DNA of 42,723 bases from a virus: positions 1-42,723 of IMG/VR virus record IMGVR_UViG_3300042154_002579; one strand, 5' to 3'. The first letter of the stretch is position 1, and each line of letters starts with the position of its first letter. The notes beneath the pieces were generated by a model. The model saw nothing but the letters and a program-made list of their open reading frames with translations. It had not been told where the DNA came from and ran no database searches. The translations under genes were made by a program, and so were the position numbers. Shown piece after piece: positions 7,078-12,533 of the stretch.

Positions 7078-7308
7078 TTAGAGTGTGGGGAAAGCGCCGG
7101 AAAGCTGCGTCCAGAAGCAGGACAGCATAACGTCGTGTGAATAGCCTGCGTCCTCGAACAGGCGGATCTCCTTGTCGAGATCGAGTGCATCGTCACCCTG
7201 GATGAAAAGGTCGGAGCGAGAGATGCGATTGTAAAGAGTGTAAGCTGATCCATTGCCGTGGGAGTAGAGGTGGAAATGGTCTGTGGTGATGGAGAGGCTG
7301 GTTTGCAT
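7078..7308 (-). CDS. Unknown early protein, 76 aa
   Basis: Begins MQTSLSITTDHFHLYSHGNGSAYTLYN and continues with an acidic segment (GDDALDLDKEIRLFED). Mixed alpha/beta, probably a small soluble protein. The ATG at 7308 is preceded by AAGGAG. No family recognised. Confidence 0.68.
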   Translation of the reverse strand: MQTSLSITTDHFHLYSHGNGSAYTLYNRISRSDLFIQGDDALDLDKEIRLFEDAGYSHDVMLSCFWTQLSGAFPTL

Positions 7309-7328
7309 GGGAAGGCTCCTTGCAGATG

Positions 7329-7646
7329 TTAGAAAAGGTCTGAGAGGTCGTCAGCGGTGATGACTGCGACAGCTTTGCCACGCTTGGTGGTTACGCGCTG
7401 TGCAGCGTCTTGGACGGCTGGATGATCAGCGCCCCAGATGTTGCGGAGGTTCGCGAGGTAACGCTTGTGCGCCTCGGCAAAGCCAGAAAAGTGGTCGTTG
7501 TAAGAGGCAGGCCAGAGGTTTTCGGGGAAGTCTTGGAAGAGCTTGCGGGTAGCCGCAGGCTGCGCGTCGTAATAGGCAAAGAGCTGGGCTTTGTCTTTGC
7601 GGATTGTCTGCTGGTAGCGGTTGCGGGAGTTGTTTGTGGCTGGCAT
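7329..7646 (-). CDS. Unknown early protein, 105 aa
   Basis: Helical, with a basic N-terminus (NNSRNRYQQTIRKDK) and a C-terminal ADDLSDLF that echoes the acidic tails of the 13-372 and 9130-9684 products. First gene after the 105-base control region 7647-7751, so likely the first gene of the main leftward operon when that region's promoter is used. Function unknown. Confidence 0.7.
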   Translation of the reverse strand: MPATNNSRNRYQQTIRKDKAQLFAYYDAQPAATRKLFQDFPENLWPASYNDHFSGFAEAHKRYLANLRNIWGADHPAVQDAAQRVTTKRGKAVAVITADDLSDLF

Positions 7647-7751
7647 TGCAAGAGTCCTGACTGCGCTGGTGCAGTGTGCGGGGTTGCGTCTGGATGACGA
7701 GTGAAAAACAAATCACCCGTCATCCTTTTGTTGCATATAATGGGCCTAAGG
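7647..7751 (-). promoter_or_regulatory. Control region of the leftward operon: box plus TATATG
   Basis: On the minus strand AGGCCCATTATATGC runs from about 7748 to 7734, joining a TGGGCCTAAGG box (plus 7741-7751) directly to a TATATG -10. The -35 is poor (TTTTGG at 17 bases). Further down lies the hairpin at 7692-7725. I read this as a regulated promoter for the genes from 7646 leftwards. Confidence 0.5.
7692..7729 (+). terminator. Hairpin with T-run, plus-strand orientation
   Basis: GGATGACG at 7692-7699 pairs with CGTCATCC at 7718-7725, with GTG/CAC pairs further in and a loop of about ten bases, followed by TTTT at 7726-7729. As a terminator it acts on plus-strand transcripts. For the leftward transcript it would be a leader hairpin without a T-run. 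Confidence 0.55.
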
Positions 7752-7904
7752 TCAATCCAAAAAACGTCGAGCGGTTGAAGGATCGGCGGCGATTAAAAGC
7801 TCCAAAAAGTCAGCGTATCGGTGCTGGTTTGCTTCTCGCATCAGTTTAATAGCGAGTCTCAAAACGGCGCGGAGATGGATGATTGTATCGTCTTTGGCTG
7901 ACAT
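7752..7904 (-). CDS. Small unknown protein, 50 aa
   Basis: ATG at 7904-7902 shares its A with the TAA of the upstream gene, indicating coupled translation. The protein reads MSAKDDTIIHLRAVLRLAIK and ends AADPSTARRFLD: two short amphipathic helices, basic overall. No relatives recognised. Its stop lies one base from the TGGGCCTAAGG box. Confidence 0.6.
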   Translation of the reverse strand: MSAKDDTIIHLRAVLRLAIKLMREANQHRYADFLELLIAADPSTARRFLD

Positions 7905-8587
7905 TAGAAAACTCCTTCGTCGTCAGTTGGAAGGCCGAGGTGAATTTTGTGGTCGAGTGAAAGGGGCTCGTCGTCGTTGTAGAGGTCTGGAAACGGCGCG
8001 GGTTGGCCGAGAGCAGTCCAGGCTTGGTTGATTGCGTGTTTTTGGTCAGCGAGTTCAATGTTCATGTGTTGGGAAAGCTGGCGATCGGAGAGGGTTTTGT
8101 TGTAGCGAGCTGCTGCGCCGTAGTGGGTTGGGGTTGCAGGTATTGGGTCTTTGGGGACTGCGAGAACAGTGGATTTGTCGAAGTATTGTGAAAAGCCTTC
8201 TGGCGTTTTTGTGCCGATTGCGGCAGGCGCGGTTTTGCCGGGGGTGAGATATTCGGCTGGAGGAGCTTCGCCGGGAAGGAGTTTGTAGGGTGTTGGAGTG
8301 GCGTGGCGTTTTGCGCGATTGCGGAGCATTTGACGAGTATTGCGCTGCGCGTTGAGTTTGAAATGAGCGTTTTCGTTCGCGAGAATTTCGAGCGCCTGCG
8401 GATTGATGGTGATGAGGTTGGTGATGGCCTGGATGGTTTGGATGGTGGAGAGGAGTTCATCGGGAGTTGGTTGAGGTGGGAGGGCGCGGATTGCGTCGGA
8501 GATGTTGCGGTGGGTGGAGAGAAGTAGGTCTTTGAAATCGCTGGATATTTTGAGGAGTGCGAGCATTCGGGTTTGTGATATTGCCAT
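7904..8587 (-). CDS. Unknown early protein, 227 aa
   Basis: Unrecognised. Residues 1-80 are helical and Leu/Ile-rich (LLKISSDFKDLLLSTHRNIS and TIQTIQAITNLITI). Residues 90-105 are basic (RQMLRNRAKRH); the second half is Pro-rich and looks loosely folded, ending GLPTDDEGVF. First gene leftwards of the origin-like region 8588-9129, and therefore probably among the earliest made. A DNA-associated role is possible from the basic patch, not shown. Confidence 0.72.
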   Translation of the reverse strand: MAISQTRMLALLKISSDFKDLLLSTHRNISDAIRALPPQPTPDELLSTIQTIQAITNLITINPQALEILANENAHFKLNAQRNTRQMLRNRAKRHATPTPYKLLPGEAPPAEYLTPGKTAPAAIGTKTPEGFSQYFDKSTVLAVPKDPIPATPTHYGAAARYNKTLSDRQLSQHMNIELADQKHAINQAWTALGQPAPFPDLYNDDEPLSLDHKIHLGLPTDDEGVF

Positions 8588-8648
8588 GGAAAGGGCTCCT
8601 TTGGCGATGTGTTAGGGTGAACAATGCACCCGTTGTATCACGCGGATG

Positions 8649-8667
8649 AGTCCGTGCATATAAATCA
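8649..8667 (+). repeat. 19-bp inverted repeat, left arm
   Basis: AGTCCGTGCATATAAATCA. Its exact reverse complement is at 8902-8920. TTGT-T-TC also recurs about 17 bases before each copy, so the conserved unit may be a promoter (TTGTAT, 18 bases, CATATA) or a protein-binding site. Confidence 0.8.
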
Positions 8668-8783
8668 AGTGGGTGTTGCTCGCGTTTTTGGGTTATGGGT
8701 GGGTTTAAGGTTGTGGGTGGGATAGCTGGGGGCCTAGTTGACATTCGATTTTTAAAAAAAAATATATAATTAAGGAGTTAAAA

Positions 8784-8829
8784 GGGCTCTAACCTTTTAA
8801 AATATATATTTAGAGAAAAGGTTAGGCCC
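8784..8829. repeat. AT-rich inverted repeat
   Basis: CTAACCTTTT (8788-8797 region) and AAAAGGTTAG are a perfect 10-base inverted pair separated by 17 A/T-rich bases. GGGC/GCCC extends the arms outward past a one-base mismatch. It could form a cruciform or serve as a paired binding site; half of each arm is the TGGGYYTAAC box. Confidence 0.7.
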
Positions 8830-8839
8830 ACAATATACT
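8811..8839 (+). promoter_or_regulatory. Box-containing promoter candidate, rightward
   Basis: TAGAGA (8811-8816), a 17-base spacer holding GGTTAGGCCCA, and TATACT (8834-8839). AGGCCCACAATATACT matches the late promoter's AGACCCATGATATACT at 13 of 16 positions. A mirror-image box with TATAG (minus strand, 8860 down to about 8842) faces it. No rightward gene follows within 1.2 kb, so it may make a non-coding or primer RNA, or act mainly as an operator. Confidence 0.45.
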
Positions 8840-8901
8840 GGCTATAGAGTGGGTTTAAGGTTAAGGCCACCATTGCCGTCCCAGAGGGCGTAAAGGGTAG
8901 G

Positions 8902-8920
8902 TGATTTATATGCACGGACT
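8902..8920 (-). repeat. 19-bp inverted repeat, right arm
   Basis: Exact reverse complement of 8649-8667. Read leftwards it has TTGTTT upstream and CATATAAAT within it, so it could be the promoter for the 8587 gene. Confidence 0.8.
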
Positions 8921-8966
8921 GATTGCCGGGAAACAATGCCGGTAACATCGCCGCTGCCGCTCTGCC

Positions 8967-9040
8967 ACCATTTCCCTACCATTTCTCCTGCCACCATTTA
9001 CCATTTCTCCAACCATTTGCTGACCATTTTCCTACCATTT
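8967..9040 (+). repeat. Seven direct ACCATTT repeats (iteron-like)
   Basis: Copies begin at 8967, 8978, 8993, 9000, 9012, 9023 and 9034. Four of the six start-to-start distances are 11 or 12 bases, about one helical turn, so a bound protein would sit mostly on one face. ACCATTG near 8868 may be a degenerate eighth copy. Confidence 0.8.
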
Positions 9041-9091
9041 GAAATCAGCGAAAAAATTTAGCATCTGGTCGTGATGGCAAAACGCAGAGCC

Positions 9092-9124
9092 AAAAAAGCC
9101 CCGCCAGAATGACCCGGCGGGGCT
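9092..9124 (-). terminator. Rho-independent terminator of the 9130-9684 gene
   Basis: On the minus strand AGCCCCGCC (plus 9124-9116) pairs perfectly with GGCGGGGCT (9105-9097) over a 10-base loop, followed by TTTTTT (9097-9092). Strong and directly after the stop codon. It separates this gene from the leftward operon beyond the origin-like region. Confidence 0.92.
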
Positions 9125-9129
9125 GTTGA

Positions 9130-9684
9130 TTAGAATATATCTGCGAAATCGTCGGACTGTTTCGCTGCTTTGCGCTTGCGGTCGGAAAATTCCTTTTCGA
9201 CTGCGGCAGCGAATTTTGCGTTTTGCAAGGCATTGGCAAGGAAAGTCTCAAACGCCTCCTTTTCCTCCGGCTTGCTGCGCTTTGGCAGCGCTTTGCCTTT
9301 TGCTTTGGCGACATTCTCCAAAAGCTCGATAGCAATAGCGCGGCGCATTTTATCATCGTCTGACATGCGCGGGGACGAGGCGCGACTCTTGCGTGCGACT
9401 CCCGAAACAATGCTTTCAAACATTTCTCGTTGAATCGCCGCGCAAATTTTCGCGGCTGTTTCCTCGTCCCGACCGCCGCCAGTTATGGCGAGGCGGTTAC
9501 ATTCGGCGGCAATATCGTCATCTGACCAAGGGTTAGCCCCATTGCCCATAATACCTGCCTTCACCCCCGCAATCGAGTTCTTGATTGCCGTCGAAAATCC
9601 CAACTGCATAAGATGTGCGATGGAATTTTCAGGAAGGTTAGCGCTGTTGACGTTAAAACCGGCGAACGAAAGATGATACGACAT
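9130..9684 (-). CDS. Unknown early protein next to the origin-like region, 184 aa
   Basis: Unrecognised. MSYHLSFAGFNVNSANLPENSIAHLMQLGFSTAIKNSIAG forms the N-terminal part; the middle is helical, and residues 130-184 are highly charged and Lys/Arg/Glu-rich (PKRSKPEEKEAF, SDRKRKAAK), ending DDFADIF. The basic helical C-terminus fits a DNA-bound protein. It has its own strong terminator and its own palindromic control region, so it is a monocistronic unit beside the ACCATTT repeats. That position suits an initiator or a regulator, but no domain confirms either. Confidence 0.75.
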   Translation of the reverse strand: MSYHLSFAGFNVNSANLPENSIAHLMQLGFSTAIKNSIAGVKAGIMGNGANPWSDDDIAAECNRLAITGGGRDEETAAKICAAIQREMFESIVSGVARKSRASSPRMSDDDKMRRAIAIELLENVAKAKGKALPKRSKPEEKEAFETFLANALQNAKFAAAVEKEFSDRKRKAAKQSDDFADIF

Positions 9685-9703
9685 AACATTGACTCCATGT
9701 TAT

Positions 9704-9749
9704 GCCCTATCGGGTTTTACGATTTCAAACAGCAAGAACCCGGTAGGGC
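9704..9749. repeat. Long inverted repeat upstream of the 9684 gene
   Basis: GCCCTATCGGGTT (9704-9716) and AACCCGGTAGGGC (9737-9749) are inverted copies with one mismatch, 20 bases apart. In the 9684 transcript's leader this would fold into a 13-pair hairpin about 20 bases before the ATG. Confidence 0.65.
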
Positions 9750-9753
9750 TCAA

Positions 9754-9774
9754 ATCGAATCGAATTGATTCGAT
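9754..9774. promoter_or_regulatory. 21-bp palindrome, operator-like
   Basis: ATCGAATC (9754-9761), centre GAATT, GATTCGAT (9767-9774). It abuts a TGGGTTTAAGG box at 9774-9784. Typical size and symmetry of a dimeric repressor site. Confidence 0.6.
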
Positions 9775-9791
9775 GGGTTTAAGGTAACAGA

Positions 9792-9818
9792 AAAAAACTG
9801 CATTACAAGCGGTTTTTT
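9792..9818. terminator. Bidirectional terminator
   Basis: A six-A run then CTGC pairs with GCGG then a six-T run across a seven-base loop (9802-9808), giving a ten-pair stem with T-runs on either strand. It isolates the leftward and rightward control regions from each other. Confidence 0.75.
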
Positions 9819-9993
9819 CGTTTTTTCAAAAAAAAAGTTAGGCCCATTTGTCAACTCGTCACACATGCGCGAAAGGCGATGGGGTGGGGGATATATAGCG
9901 GCGACTCGTTTCGTGCATGGGCGGGCGTTTTTGGGGCGTTTAAGGGCTATGAAAGAAAATCGCGCCAATGTGTTTTTTCTTGCTTTGGGGTAA

Positions 9994-10022
9994 TTGACAC
10001 GGTGGGCCTAACATGAAATAAA
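9994..10022 (+). promoter_or_regulatory. Promoter candidate before the 10070 gene
   Basis: TTGACA (9994-9999), 17 bases, then AATAAA (10017-10022), with the TGGGCCTAAC box lying in the spacer. The -35 is perfect and the -10 weak. A protein on the box would block or assist polymerase here. Confidence 0.4.
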
Positions 10023-10069
10023 CGGGCATACCCGAAACGGGTAGGGCTTTTTGACATTGTGAGGAACCA

Positions 10070-10216
10070 ATGACCGTTCATGAACTGGTGACAGCGCTTT
10101 TGGACATGAACCCGGACGCGCAGGTATATGTGAAAGGGCCAGCTTTTGAGGAAGAAGGGCTGACCGACCCCAAACTGAAAATTATAGGAACTGGGGATTA
10201 TATTTGGATTGAATAA
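10070..10216 (+). CDS. Small unknown protein, 48 aa
   Basis: First rightward gene. Reads MTVHELVTALLDMNPDAQVYV and ends TGDYIWIE. The opening T-V-x-E-L-x-x-x-L-x-x-x-x-P-D-A-x-V is a pattern common to small phage proteins of unknown role. GAGG lies six bases before the ATG. Followed at once by a perfect stem-loop. Confidence 0.65.
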   Translation: MTVHELVTALLDMNPDAQVYVKGPAFEEEGLTDPKLKIIGTGDYIWIE

Positions 10217-10218
10217 AC

Positions 10219-10238
10219 GCTGGGGCAAATGCCCCAGC
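10219..10238 (+). terminator. Perfect stem-loop after the 10070 gene
   Basis: GCTGGGGC, loop AAAT, GCCCCAGC: eight pairs with no mismatch, two bases after the stop codon. No T-run follows, so it may be a weak terminator or a 3'-end stabiliser. Confidence 0.6.
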
Positions 10239-10387
10239 TATCCGACCGCAAAAGCTGCCAAGCGCCAGATGCCGGGGGACTGGCCCAGCGGGGGATTGGA
10301 GTAATGCTTTGCCGAACCCACATTTGTCTGAGCGAAAAATAAAGTGATGGGTCTATTTCACGACTTTCCCCCTTGCCCTTGCAGTAA

Positions 10388-10416
10388 TTGCCAAGCAGTC
10401 AGACCCATGATATACT
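10388..10416 (+). promoter_or_regulatory. Sigma70-type late promoter
   Basis: TTGCCA (10388-10393), exactly 17 bases, TATACT (10411-10416), with TGA just before the -10 as in extended -10 promoters. It lies 35 bases before the small terminase gene and nothing interrupts the long rightward gene set that follows. AGACCCA in the spacer matches the phage box seen at 8824; an inverted ATGGGTCT sits upstream near 10347. Confidence 0.75.
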
Positions 10417-10450
10417 CAGTCCAAGATGGTGTTAACCCCTTGGAGCCAGC

Positions 10451-11314
10451 ATGTATATCGCCCCGCCCGGAAAAGGCCGCAGACCCGCCCCGATCACCTA
10501 CGGGGTGCCACGGCACCTCTCGGAAGCCGACATCGCCTCGATGTGGGATCACATGGGGAGCGGGCAAAAGGGGGTGCCGCGGATCAAAACGCTCCGCTAC
10601 AACCACCATCTGCTGGCGAAAGCGGTGGCCTCGGGCAAAAGCCTGCTGGAATGTTCAAACCTCTGCGGCCTCACCGTGGCCCGCATCTCTGACCTCAAAA
10701 ACGACCCAGCCTTCCAAGAACTGGTAAGTTTCTATGCAGAGGAACTGAACGAGGTTTACGTGGACGTGCATCAACGCATGGCCGCGCTTGGCACCAGCGT
10801 GCTCGAAGAACTTCAGGAGCGTTTCGAGGCGGAGCCAGAAAAGTTCACGAAGCGCGAACTTATGGACCTGTTCACGACCATGGCCGATCGCAGCATCGCC
10901 ACGGCCAAGGGCGGACCCAACCCTCAACAGGTGATCGCAACTGGCAACGGTGCGGGACTCGCACTCCAGATAAACTTTGTTTCTCCCGCATCAGGCGAGC
11001 CCGAAACCCTCGACGCAACCCTCATCCCCGCACCTCAAACCCAGGCGCCCGCGGCTCTGCCCACATTCGCACAAGACGAGCGCGAAGTGGTCAGGTCCCC
11101 TCTTGCCGAGTCTTTCGGCTTTCCCCCCGGTATCGACATTGACGGGGAGCCTATCGTCCCCCACACTCCCGTTCCAGTCCCGACCTCTGCCGAAATCCAA
11201 CAGGCGCGATTTGACGCGACGGGCGAGGCGGTCGCAAAACGGGAAGCGGACGCAGCGGCGCGGGACGCACTTCGCGCAGAATACATGGCGAAAGGGCGAA
11301 ACCATCATGGCTAA
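10451..11314 (+). CDS. Terminase small subunit (TerS), 287 aa
   Basis: TerS recognises the packaging site on phage DNA and hands it to the large subunit. Residues 45-80 (LLAKAVASGKSLLECSNLCGLTVARISDLKNDPAF) read as a helix-turn-helix of the type at TerS N-termini, followed by a helical oligomerisation part to about 155 (ELNEVYVDVHQRMAALGTSV). The remaining 130 residues are Pro/Ala-rich with a final charged helix, longer than usual. Being first in the late region fits. The large subunit is 10 kb away, which is unusual. Call is by motif and position, moderate confidence. Confidence 0.72.
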   Translation: MYIAPPGKGRRPAPITYGVPRHLSEADIASMWDHMGSGQKGVPRIKTLRYNHHLLAKAVASGKSLLECSNLCGLTVARISDLKNDPAFQELVSFYAEELNEVYVDVHQRMAALGTSVLEELQERFEAEPEKFTKRELMDLFTTMADRSIATAKGGPNPQQVIATGNGAGLALQINFVSPASGEPETLDATLIPAPQTQAPAALPTFAQDEREVVRSPLAESFGFPPGIDIDGEPIVPHTPVPVPTSAEIQQARFDATGEAVAKREADAAARDALRAEYMAKGRNHHG

Positions 11315-11582
11315 AACCCCAGCGTGGCAACGGGCCGAAGGCAAAAACCCAGCGGGGGGCCTGAACGCCAAAGGGCGCGCGTCTTATAACGCGAAAGCGA
11401 AAGCCGAGGGCAAACCGGGGCTAAAACCTCCCGCCCCGCACCCCAAATCTGAAGCGGAAGCTGGACGGAAAAAGTCATTTTGTGCCCGGATGTCTGGGAT
11501 GAAGAAAAAGCTCACGAGCGAAAAGACAGCCCGCGATCCGAACTCGCGGATCAACAAATCGTTAAAAGCGTGGAACTGCTGA
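11307..11582 (+). CDS. Small Lys-rich phage protein, 91 aa
   Basis: Starts at the ATG at 11307, overlapping the TerS end by 8 bases. It reads EGKNPAGGLNAKGRASYNAK, then RKKSFCARMSGMKKKLT, then DPNSRINKSLKAWNC at the end. This block order (GKNP-GGLNAKGR, KSFCARM-GMK, DPNSRINK-L-WNC) is shared by a widespread family of short phage proteins near terminase or structural genes, with no known function. Strongly basic, so it may associate with packaged DNA. Confidence 0.8.
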   Translation: MAKTPAWQRAEGKNPAGGLNAKGRASYNAKAKAEGKPGLKPPAPHPKSEAEAGRKKSFCARMSGMKKKLTSEKTARDPNSRINKSLKAWNC

Positions 11583-11583
11583 G

Positions 11584-11748
11584 ATGACTTCGCACAAAAA
11601 AGAGGTGTGGGAAAAACCCCGGCCCAAGGCGTTAGGCAAGCCCAAAGCCCTCTCTGCAAAGCAAAAGGCGGGCGCGAAAGCTGCAGCGAAAGCGGCGGGG
11701 CGGCCTTATCCGAACCTTGTGGACAATATGCGGGCGAGCACGAAATGA
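11584..11748 (+). CDS. Small Lys/Ala-rich basic protein, 54 aa
   Basis: ATG at 11584 right after the previous stop; ends RPYPNLVDNMRASTK with its TGA overlapping the endolysin ATG. About a quarter of residues are Lys, with AKAAAKAAG-type runs resembling histone H1 tails. Possibly a DNA-compacting or virion-internal protein; not recognised as a family. Its presence shows that the endolysin start is at 11745, not further upstream. Confidence 0.7.
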   Translation: MTSHKKEVWEKPRPKALGKPKALSAKQKAGAKAAAKAAGRPYPNLVDNMRASTK

Positions 11749-12317
11749 ACGAGGCGTATTTTTTCGAGCGAGTCCGCAGGGCGGTTTTCGGCGGGCGGCT
11801 AACGGCCCGTCAGGTGGACGGCATCAACCAGATCCTTGCTTATCGCGAGGCCAAATGGCCGAAAATGTCCGACGCCGAACTCGCATACCTGCTCGCCACT
11901 GTCGTGCACGAAACGGCGTTCGAAATGCAGCCCATTCGCGAGCGGGGCGGACAAAAATACCTGCAATCAAAGCCTTACTTCCCGTTTTATGGCCGAGGCC
12001 TCGTGCAAATCACCTGGGAACGCAATTACAAACTTTTCAAAGTTGATCCGGCGGATAAGGCGCTGGAATGGCCGACTGCGCTCGACATTGCCTTTCGGGG
12101 CATGGTGCTGGGCATGTTCACGGGCAAGAAACTGTCGGATTACATCGGCCCCGGCAAGTGCGATTACGTGGCGGCGCGGCGCATTATCAACGGCAAGGAC
12201 CGCGCCCGCCTGATCGCGGGATACGCTCGATCTTTTCAGGACGCCCTCAAACAGGCCAATCAGACCGTGGCCGCGCCCTCCGCGCCTGCGGCTCTACCAG
12301 TGAAGAAGTCCGCTTAA
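11745..12317 (+). CDS. Endolysin, chitinase class I (GH19)-like, 190 aa
   Basis: GH19-type phage lysins cut the glycan backbone of peptidoglycan at the end of infection. Seen: VVHETAFEMQPIRERG (54-69), with Glu57 in the HET motif as the likely catalytic acid and Glu66 as a possible second acid; then FYGRGLVQITWERNY (81-95), the family's substrate-cleft signature; and helices to about 170. The Ala/Pro-rich tail (176-190) is probably unstructured. No signal peptide, so release should depend on a holin. The ATG overlaps the TGA of the upstream basic gene. Followed by lysis-type membrane proteins. Confidence 0.9.
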   Translation: MNEAYFFERVRRAVFGGRLTARQVDGINQILAYREAKWPKMSDAELAYLLATVVHETAFEMQPIRERGGQKYLQSKPYFPFYGRGLVQITWERNYKLFKVDPADKALEWPTALDIAFRGMVLGMFTGKKLSDYIGPGKCDYVAARRIINGKDRARLIAGYARSFQDALKQANQTVAAPSAPAALPVKKSA

Positions 12318-12503
12318 ATGTCCGCTTCAACGAAGGGGCGTGAAATGCTGCAAGAGGCTGTAAGATTTGTGATTTGCGCCATGCTGGCGTGTTTGGTGCT
12401 GTTCGGGACGGCTATGCTGCTGGCCGGATGCCAAAGCACTCATGATGATGCGAAGTTTGTGGAATGCTGGCTACGGGACGGCACGTCCCGTCCGTGTAAC
12501 TAG
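12318..12503 (+). CDS. Small lipoprotein in the lysis cassette, 61 aa
   Basis: A hydrophobic stretch (VRFVICAMLACLVLFGTAMLLAGC) ends in the lipobox LLAGC, followed by about 20 polar residues with two more Cys. It should be lipid-modified and held in a membrane after signal peptidase II. The ATG at 12318 abuts the endolysin stop; an in-frame ATG at 12345 has a better ribosome site (AGGGG, six bases) and would give 52 residues. Could be a second o-spanin-like protein or a host-surface lipoprotein. Role not established. Confidence 0.7.
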   Translation: MSASTKGREMLQEAVRFVICAMLACLVLFGTAMLLAGCQSTHDDAKFVECWLRDGTSRPCN

Positions 12504-12533
12504 GCGGGCTGCCTTAACCTTTTGGAGAGTAAA

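Larger units (their letters stand above)
8588..9091. other. Non-coding hub: repeats, AT-rich stretch, candidate replication origin
   Basis: No credible gene lies in these 500 bases. Contents from left to right: one arm of a 19-bp perfect inverted pair (8649-8667), a TGGGTTTAAGG box (8700-8710), an AT-rich run (8745-8820), an inverted repeat (8784-8829), two face-to-face boxes around TATACT and TATAG (8820-8860), the second 19-bp arm (8902-8920) and seven ACCATTT repeats (8967-9040). A terminator bounds it on the right. AT-rich DNA plus spaced short repeats is what many initiator-dependent origins look like; the same parts could serve as operators. Confidence 0.5.
9685..10069. other. Divergent non-coding control region
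   Basis: No convincing gene. Apart from the hairpins, palindrome and terminator listed separately, it holds boxes at 9774-9784, 9837-9846 (reverse) and 10003-10013, a consensus TTGACA at 9994-9999 and an ACCCG/CGGGT hairpin at 10029-10043 followed by a T-run at 10048-10052. Confidence 0.55.

Noticed and set aside
8738-8770. TTGACA followed by TATAAT as a strong rightward promoter
   Set aside because: The spacer is 21 bases to TATAAT and 19 to TATATA, too long for good sigma70 use, and the match sits in a run of A/T where -10-like words are common by chance.
8910-8945. Tiny plus-strand ORF starting ATGCACGGACTG
   Set aside because: Eleven codons only, inside the 19-bp repeat; no reason to think it is translated.
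9750-9968. 72-aa minus-strand open frame in the divergent region
   Set aside because: Runs through the bidirectional terminator and palindrome; poly-Phe/Lys composition comes from the A/T runs.
9947-10228. 93-aa minus-strand open frame opposite the 10070 gene
   Set aside because: Covers promoter elements and a hairpin, has no ribosome site, and no coupling to neighbours.
11607-11744. N-terminal extension of the endolysin from a GTG
   Set aside because: This stretch is the 11584-11748 basic gene in another frame; the ATG at 11745 with an ATGA overlap is the natural start.
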